A model generated the notes under the pieces. The model searched no databases. It was not told the origin of the DNA and was given only the letters and a program-made list of their open reading frames with translations. Shown here piece by piece: positions 6,512-7,807 of a stretch of DNA of 7,807 bases (positions are counted from its first letter, which is position 1; every line of letters starts with the position of its first letter). The stretch comes from Candidatus Sabulitectum sp. GTDB lineage: Bacteria; Fermentibacterota; Fermentibacteria; Fermentibacterales; Fermentibacteraceae. The DNA is taken from assembly GCA_023145935.1 (NCBI GenBank), contig JAGLDB010000081.1, forward strand, positions 1 through 7,807. Reading direction: 5' to 3'. The translations under genes were made by a program, and so were the position numbers.

Positions 6512-6534
6512 GATTTGTCAAGTATTGACAAATC
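6512..6534. promoter_or_regulatory. Perfect 10-3-10 palindrome, putative operator between divergent genes
   Basis: Left arm GATTTGTCAA (6512-6521), spacer GTA, right arm TTGACAAATC (6525-6534), with no mismatch. It lies in the 130-nt gap between the divergently transcribed methyltransferase and sigma-factor genes. It contains the same GTCAA-N3-TTGAC core as the neighbouring repeat. It resembles the Rex operator only in layout: Rex sites have TTGTGAA arms and a 4-nt spacer, whereas these are TTGTCAA with a 3-nt spacer. No run of T follows on either strand, so a terminator is unlikely. Confidence 0.65.
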
Positions 6535-6543
6535 AATTATCTT
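6515..6543 (+). promoter_or_regulatory. Candidate promoter for the sigma-factor gene, overlapped by the palindrome
   Basis: TTGTCA (6515-6520, 5 of 6 to the -35 consensus) is followed after 17 nt by TATCTT (6538-6543, 4 of 6 to the -10 consensus). The palindrome covers the -35 box and most of the spacer, so a protein bound there would be expected to repress. This uses the E. coli-type consensus, which may not hold in this lineage; a second AT-rich element, TATATA at 6571-6576, lacks a good partner. Transcription would start near 6550, about 70 nt before the ATG. Confidence 0.35.
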
Positions 6544-6618
6544 CAGTGGAACCAATGCCGACCCAGGCAATATATAGAGCAAAAGCATTTTGAAAAATAC
6601 GCAGGTTGCGAAAGGCGG

Positions 6619-7467
6619 ATGAATTTGGCCACCAGACGAACAGAAGGACGCTCTCTTGAGCTGTATCTCCGGGAAATAGGTACTCGTGACACTCTTACTT
6701 CCGAGGAAGAGGCCAGTCTTGCTCTAAGAATAAGAGAGGGTGATCAGGAGGCTCTTAATGAACTTACAGAGGCAAACCTCCGATTTGTCGTTTCTATTGC
6801 AAAGCAGTACGCAAATCAGGGAGTTGCCCTGGAAGATCTTATTAACGAGGGTAATGTGGGCCTCATTCGTGCTGCAAAGGGGTTTGATGAAACAAAGGGA
6901 TGCCGATTTATTACTTACGCTGTCTGGTGGATCAGACAGGCTATTCTGCAGGCTCTTGCGGAACAGTCAAGAATTGTTCGTCTTCCTCTAAACCGTGTTG
7001 GTGAGCTCTACAAAATGGGCAGGGCTACAAGAGAGCTGGGGCATTCTCTGGGCAGAGATCCATCCACCGTTGAGATTGCAGGAGAACTGGATGTTTCCCG
7101 TGAAGAGGTCGAGGGTATGATGTCAATTCACAGTACTCATCTATCTCTTGACAGCCCGGTTTACGAGGGCAGTGACAAAACATTTCAGGAAATGATAGCG
7201 GCAGAGGGTGGAGTTACCCCTAATGAAGCTGTTCTGGTTGACGCTCTTAAAACAAGTGTAGACGACATGCTCAGCATACTTGATCACAGAGAGCGAACGA
7301 TCATTCAGCTTTTCTTTGGAATACAGACAGACAGGCGACATACACTTGCTGAGATCGGGCGTACAATGGGTATAAGCCGCGAGAGGGTCAGGCAGCTCAA
7401 GAACAGGGCTATTGCCAAACTTCACGAGTGCAGCGACAGTGCCACTCTGCTTCATTTTCTGAAATAG
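6619..7467 (+). CDS. rpoD: RNA polymerase sigma-70 family factor, RpoD/SigA type
   Basis: This 282-residue sigma factor directs RNA polymerase to promoters and is probably the principal one. Region 1.2 is SLELYLREIG with LTSEEEASLALRIREGD (12-42). Region 2 spans about 47-117 with LRFVVSIAKQYANQG, LEDLINEGNVGLIRAAKGFD and the -10-recognising FITYAVWWIRQAILQALAEQSR. Region 3 covers about 126-200 and region 4 about 212-275, with the -35-reading helix-turn-helix TLAEIGRTMGISRERVRQL (242-260). Region 1.1 is absent, so length and sequence match the short RpoD of the Bacteroidota/Chlorobiota/Fibrobacterota group rather than the roughly 600-residue proteobacterial form. A second RpoD-like paralogue in this genome cannot be excluded. 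The start ATG is preceded by AAAGG with a short gap (3 nt). A palindromic operator pair lies 85 nt or more upstream, and a membrane protein gene follows after 13 nt. Confidence 0.9.
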   Translation: MNLATRRTEGRSLELYLREIGTRDTLTSEEEASLALRIREGDQEALNELTEANLRFVVSIAKQYANQGVALEDLINEGNVGLIRAAKGFDETKGCRFITYAVWWIRQAILQALAEQSRIVRLPLNRVGELYKMGRATRELGHSLGRDPSTVEIAGELDVSREEVEGMMSIHSTHLSLDSPVYEGSDKTFQEMIAAEGGVTPNEAVLVDALKTSVDDMLSILDHRERTIIQLFFGIQTDRRHTLAEIGRTMGISRERVRQLKNRAIAKLHECSDSATLLHFLK

Positions 7468-7480
7468 AGAAGTCAGCCTT

Positions 7481-7807
7481 ATGTTCAGAGGGTCATTAAA
7501 CTGGATACCGGACAATCCGTCAAGCAGGCGAAGACAGATGAAAATGTCTTCCGCGAAAGCAAGGTGGACTTTTCTTGTAACAGTGGGAATTCTCTGTGTT
7601 TTTATTGCACTGGGCTTCAGTATTGGCAAAAGTATCTCAAACAGAAGCCAGCTCAGCGCAGATCAGGAGTACTTAACTCTTCAGGGCGAATTGATACAGC
7701 TGAATATACGGGTTGAGAACATGCAGAAAAGCTTTGAGCAGGTTGCCCAGCGCGAGGAACGGGCATTCATGGCTGCGGCGGATATGAATATTGATTTTTC
7801 CAGGCTG
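7481..7807 (+). CDS. Membrane-anchored coiled-coil protein, probable M23-type envelope peptidase N-terminus (3' end cut by window edge)
   Basis: The frame is open from the ATG at 7481 to the last base (109 codons, no stop), so the C-terminal domain is outside the window. The visible part has a short basic cytoplasmic N-terminus (SSRRRQMKMSSAKAR, 14-28), one membrane span (about 30-49, TFLVTVGILCVFIALGFSIG), and a following Gln/Glu-rich helix with coiled-coil character (about 60-95, with LIQLNIRVENMQKSFEQVAQREE). This layout, including the start with WIPDN before a basic stretch, is that of single-pass M23 (LytM-type) cell-wall metallopeptidases and their inactive relatives. The catalytic HxxxD and HxH motifs would be downstream, so peptidase identity is inference. 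Only a poor SD-like GAGAAG precedes the ATG; its spacing 13 nt after the sigma-factor stop suggests cotranscription. An internal ATG at 7538 would remove the WIPDN part and is less likely. Confidence 0.65.
   Translation, partial: MFRGSLNWIPDNPSSRRRQMKMSSAKARWTFLVTVGILCVFIALGFSIGKSISNRSQLSADQEYLTLQGELIQLNIRVENMQKSFEQVAQREERAFMAAADMNIDFSRL

Noticed and set aside
6512..6534. Palindrome as an intrinsic terminator
   Set aside because: It lies between divergent genes, has low GC in the stem, and has no T-tract on either strand.
6489..6536. N-terminal extension of the methyltransferase from a TTG
   Set aside because: The added residues do not look like the family, the palindromes would become coding, and ATG at 6488 has the SD AGGGAG.
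6580..6610. Short inverted repeats CAAAA-GCA-TTTTG and CGCA-GGT-TGCG before the sigma gene
   Set aside because: Arms of 4-5 bp in AT-rich leader sequence are expected by chance and have no second copy nearby.
7141..7629. Long minus-strand open frame across the sigma-factor and membrane-protein genes
   Set aside because: It is antisense to two well-supported genes, shows no recognisable domain, and its composition is that of a shadow frame.
1..7807. CRISPR array, transposon ends, tRNA or rRNA genes, toxin-antitoxin or defence genes
   Set aside because: No regularly spaced repeats, transposase-like frames, tRNA-like cloverleaf or rRNA stretches were seen, and coding genes account for nearly all of the window.

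Overview
The window is a compact stretch of bacterial chromosome of moderate GC. Genes overlap or nearly abut, Shine-Dalgarno (SD) sites are purine-rich, and alternative starts (GTG, TTG) are used. A type IV pilus secretin (PilQ) and a probable heptose isomerase point to a cell with an outer membrane. The sigma factor is short (282 aa), lacks region 1.1 and has an IRQAILQALAEQSRIVRLPLN core; this looks like the principal sigma factor of the Fibrobacterota-Chlorobiota-Bacteroidota group and allied candidate phyla. A candidate phylum near that group is my inference; species and phylum cannot be fixed from this window.

Region 1 (1-4172, plus strand) is a tightly packed run: the 3' part of pilQ, then rsmD (16S rRNA guanine methyltransferase), coaD (phosphopantetheine adenylyltransferase), a class I aminotransferase of aspartate type, and a small MJ0042-type zinc-ribbon protein. 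Junctions are +9, -4, -1 and -4 nt, so the run is almost certainly one transcript with coupled translation. Functions are mixed: pilus export, ribosome maturation, CoA synthesis and amino-acid metabolism.

Region 2 (4173-6488, minus strand) converges on region 1 with no bases between the two stop codons. Its reading order is a zinc-ribbon SAM methyltransferase, then a sugar-nucleotidyltransferase-like protein with a left-handed beta-helix tail but no recognisable catalytic loop, then a GmhA-like SIS-domain isomerase. The three overlap end to start and probably serve synthesis or modification of a surface sugar, perhaps a heptose.

Region 3 (6489-6618) is the divergent promoter region. It holds a striking pair of tandem inverted repeats, two copies of GTCAA-N3-TTGAC 18 bp apart, one inside a perfect 10-3-10 palindrome. 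They lie directly upstream of the methyltransferase SD and over a candidate promoter for the sigma factor. This is the best candidate in the window for an uncharacterised regulatory element.

Region 4 (6619-7807, plus strand) holds the sigma factor and, 13 nt after it, the 5' part of a membrane-anchored coiled-coil protein that resembles the N-terminus of envelope M23-type peptidases and is cut by the window end.

I see no mobile element, CRISPR array, tRNA, rRNA or defence system. Apart from the operator pair and the degenerate nucleotidyltransferase-like protein, the window is mostly ordinary housekeeping and envelope genes.
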